Origin: Haliscomenobacter sp.
Lineage (GTDB): Bacteria; Bacteroidota; Bacteroidia; Chitinophagales; Saprospiraceae
Direction of reading: 5' to 3'
Length of the DNA: 64,000 nt
Assembly (NCBI GenBank): GCA_016707205.1
Contig: JADJHZ010000005.1
Span: 1-64,000 of the forward strand
Each line of letters starts with the position of its first letter. Position 1 is the stretch's first letter. This document shows positions 62,845-64,000 of this stretch, one piece after another. The translations under genes and the position numbers were made by a program. Under the pieces are notes generated by a model. The model saw nothing but the letters and a program-made list of their open reading frames with translations. It did not search any database and was not told the DNA's origin.

Positions 62845-63411
62845 GTGGCATCCAACAATGAAAAACTTCTAGATACGGTAGGTCAGGCATTTCGGGCAGA
62901 ATTGCCGGAATTGTCCTCTATGGATGAGTACCTGGACTTTCTCATTCCCAAGGTCCGCCCCTGGGGGGAAGACCTCCGGGAGGAAAAGCACTACATCAAC
63001 CGCGCCTGGCTGGAATTCCAGGACGACGACAAGTTTCACGACATCGTTCTTCATTTTTTCAACGAAGAAGGAGAATACCTCCGTTCTGAAAATGGAGACG
63101 TCAGCGCGGGGCACTGGAGGTATCTCGAAGCGGCCAATAAATTCCTGATTGATCACGGAGATACGGAATTGTACGACTTGGCGTATATGGATAAAAACTT
63201 CTTTATCCTTAAAAAACACGGAGAACAGGAGCGGTTTGGGAAAGCCAAGTACTTTGTGCTCGCTCATGAGCCGCTGGCGAAAAAGCTGGAGTGGAGAGAC
63301 CTGATGGACTTGCTGTACAATACCTTTCGCAGCAACAACCAGTTTTACTTTATCGTCGCGTTGATCGTTCTGTTTGCGATTGCCCTTATCCTGATTTTGT
63401 CTGTGGGATAA
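62845..63411 (+). CDS. tail-anchored protein of unknown function
   Basis: A 188-residue protein from a GTG start at 62845 (MASNNEKLLDTV). The body is acidic and aromatic (EKHYINRAWLEFQDDDKFHDIVLHFFNEEGEYLRSENGDVSAGHWRYL), with the C-terminal 25 residues forming one transmembrane helix (FYFIVALIVLFAIALILILSVG) and no signal peptide, so it should sit in the inner membrane facing the cytoplasm. I do not recognise the family. It is convergent with the CLC gene (2 bp between stops), and 65 bp after crtZ; a role in the carotenoid cluster is not indicated. Confidence 0.7.
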   Translation: MASNNEKLLDTVGQAFRAELPELSSMDEYLDFLIPKVRPWGEDLREEKHYINRAWLEFQDDDKFHDIVLHFFNEEGEYLRSENGDVSAGHWRYLEAANKFLIDHGDTELYDLAYMDKNFFILKKHGEQERFGKAKYFVLAHEPLAKKLEWRDLMDLLYNTFRSNNQFYFIVALIVLFAIALILILSVG

Positions 63412-63413
63412 TC

Positions 63414-64000
63414 CTATCCGAATCCTGTATTTAACCCTTGTAACGCTTCCCGGTAGCGGTTGAATACCGTAGACTTGGAAACAAACCCCAGGTATTTCCC
63501 GTCGGCCACAACGGGCAGGTTCCAGGCGCCGTGGGCTTCAAACAGGCGCATCACCCGATCCATCGAATCCGCTGCCTGGAGAACCGCCGGAGGCTGGTGC
63601 GCAAGATCCCGCACCATGACCCGGTTATAAAGTTCGGGATTAAACATTAGCTCGCGAACGTCATCCAGCAATACGATCCCTGCAAATCCCCCCTTCTCAT
63701 CAATTACGGGAAAGACGTTGCGTTTGGATTGGGCGATCACGTTCACCATTTCTCCCAGGTTATTGTCCAGGGAAAGGACGGAAAAATCAGTTTCCAACAT
63801 ATCGCTGAGCCGAAGGTTTTTCAAGATCACCAGATCCTGCTTATGGGGAGGAACCCAAAGTCCTTTGCGATGAAGCTCGCGGGTATGCATCGCAAAGGGT
63901 TCGAAATAGTAAGAAACAAAGTAGGATATAGCGGCGACCACCATCAGGGGGACGAAGAGGGAATAGCCTCCGGTAACTTCTGCAATAAGAAAGATACCGG
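63414..64000 (-). CDS. CLC-type chloride channel/transporter with C-terminal CBS pair, 5' end beyond the window
   Basis: The visible C-terminal 195 residues begin (from the right edge) GIFLIAEVTGGYSLFVPLMVVAAISYFVSYYFEPFAMHTRELHRKG, which is the last membrane helix region of a voltage-gated CLC protein. Two CBS domains follow, about residues 50-110 (LSDMLETDFSVLSLDNNLGEMVNVIAQSKRNVFPVIDEKGGFAGIVLLDDVREL) and 115-175 (VRDLAHQPPAVLQAADSMDRVMRLFEAHGAWNLPVVADGKYLGFVSKSTVF). Such CLC-CBS fusions carry chloride or other anions with ATP or adenosine-nucleotide control. The ORF is open to base 64000, so it is partial. Confidence 0.9.
   Translation of the reverse strand, partial: GIFLIAEVTGGYSLFVPLMVVAAISYFVSYYFEPFAMHTRELHRKGLWVPPHKQDLVILKNLRLSDMLETDFSVLSLDNNLGEMVNVIAQSKRNVFPVIDEKGGFAGIVLLDDVRELMFNPELYNRVMVRDLAHQPPAVLQAADSMDRVMRLFEAHGAWNLPVVADGKYLGFVSKSTVFNRYREALQGLNTGFG

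Overview
This window reads as a chromosome segment of a Bacteroidota bacterium, most likely of the Saprospiraceae/Lewinella type. Supporting signs are T9SS C-terminal sorting domains, a GldJ/PorP-SprF/PorU/PorV block, a SusC/SusD pair, a PafA phosphatase, DUF4295 beside rpmB-rpmG-ftsY, promoters of the TTTG-N19-TAnnTTTG type, and a CrtI/CrtD-CruF-CrtZ carotenoid cluster of the saproxanthin/myxol kind. No phage, plasmid, complete insertion sequence or CRISPR array is visible.

Layout. 1-8012: 3' part of a LYS1/alanine-dehydrogenase-like enzyme, purC, a YegP-type protein, a glycosidase-like protein, a VIT-domain surface protein with a sorting domain, a small secreted protein and a BASS transporter. 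8013-27815: Gfo/Idh/MocA oxidoreductase, PhoD-like phosphatase, GNAT-nitrilase fusion, gltB and gltD, an S10 peptidase, a ThuA-glycosidase fusion, M23 peptidase, PafA and a TolB-like beta-propeller. 28067-31916: S8 protease with an out-of-frame sorting domain, tRNA-Arg(ACG), rpmB, rpmG, DUF4295 gene, ftsY. 32039-38259: RlpA/SPOR protein, NTF2-like protein, VOC protein, App1 phosphatase, a secreted unknown, a quinone oxidoreductase and GTP cyclohydrolase II. 38735-45515: SusC/SusD, a lipoprotein and an OmpA-family protein. 45888-56633: arginase-fold protein without metal ligands, murF, gldJ, porP/sprF, porU, porV. 56686-64000: RNase P RNA, an NtrY-like kinase, the carotenoid genes, a tail-anchored unknown and the C-terminal part of a CLC channel.

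Many products belong to the envelope. The VIT protein, PorU itself and the S8 protease (if its frame is restored) carry T9SS sorting domains; PorU and PorV form the machinery that processes and anchors such cargo, and GldJ and PorP/SprF belong to the same secretion and gliding system.

The most unusual feature is the noncoding DNA. Several families of short tandem repeats (heptamers GGGAGCA, TCGTAnn and TTAGACG, and a nonamer GGATGTAAA) fill intergenic gaps, often supply the stop codon of the upstream gene, and in three places recur in the same composite order. Two families of small palindromic, MITE-like elements with terminal inverted repeats are also present. All calls were made by reading the sequence; no database search was run.
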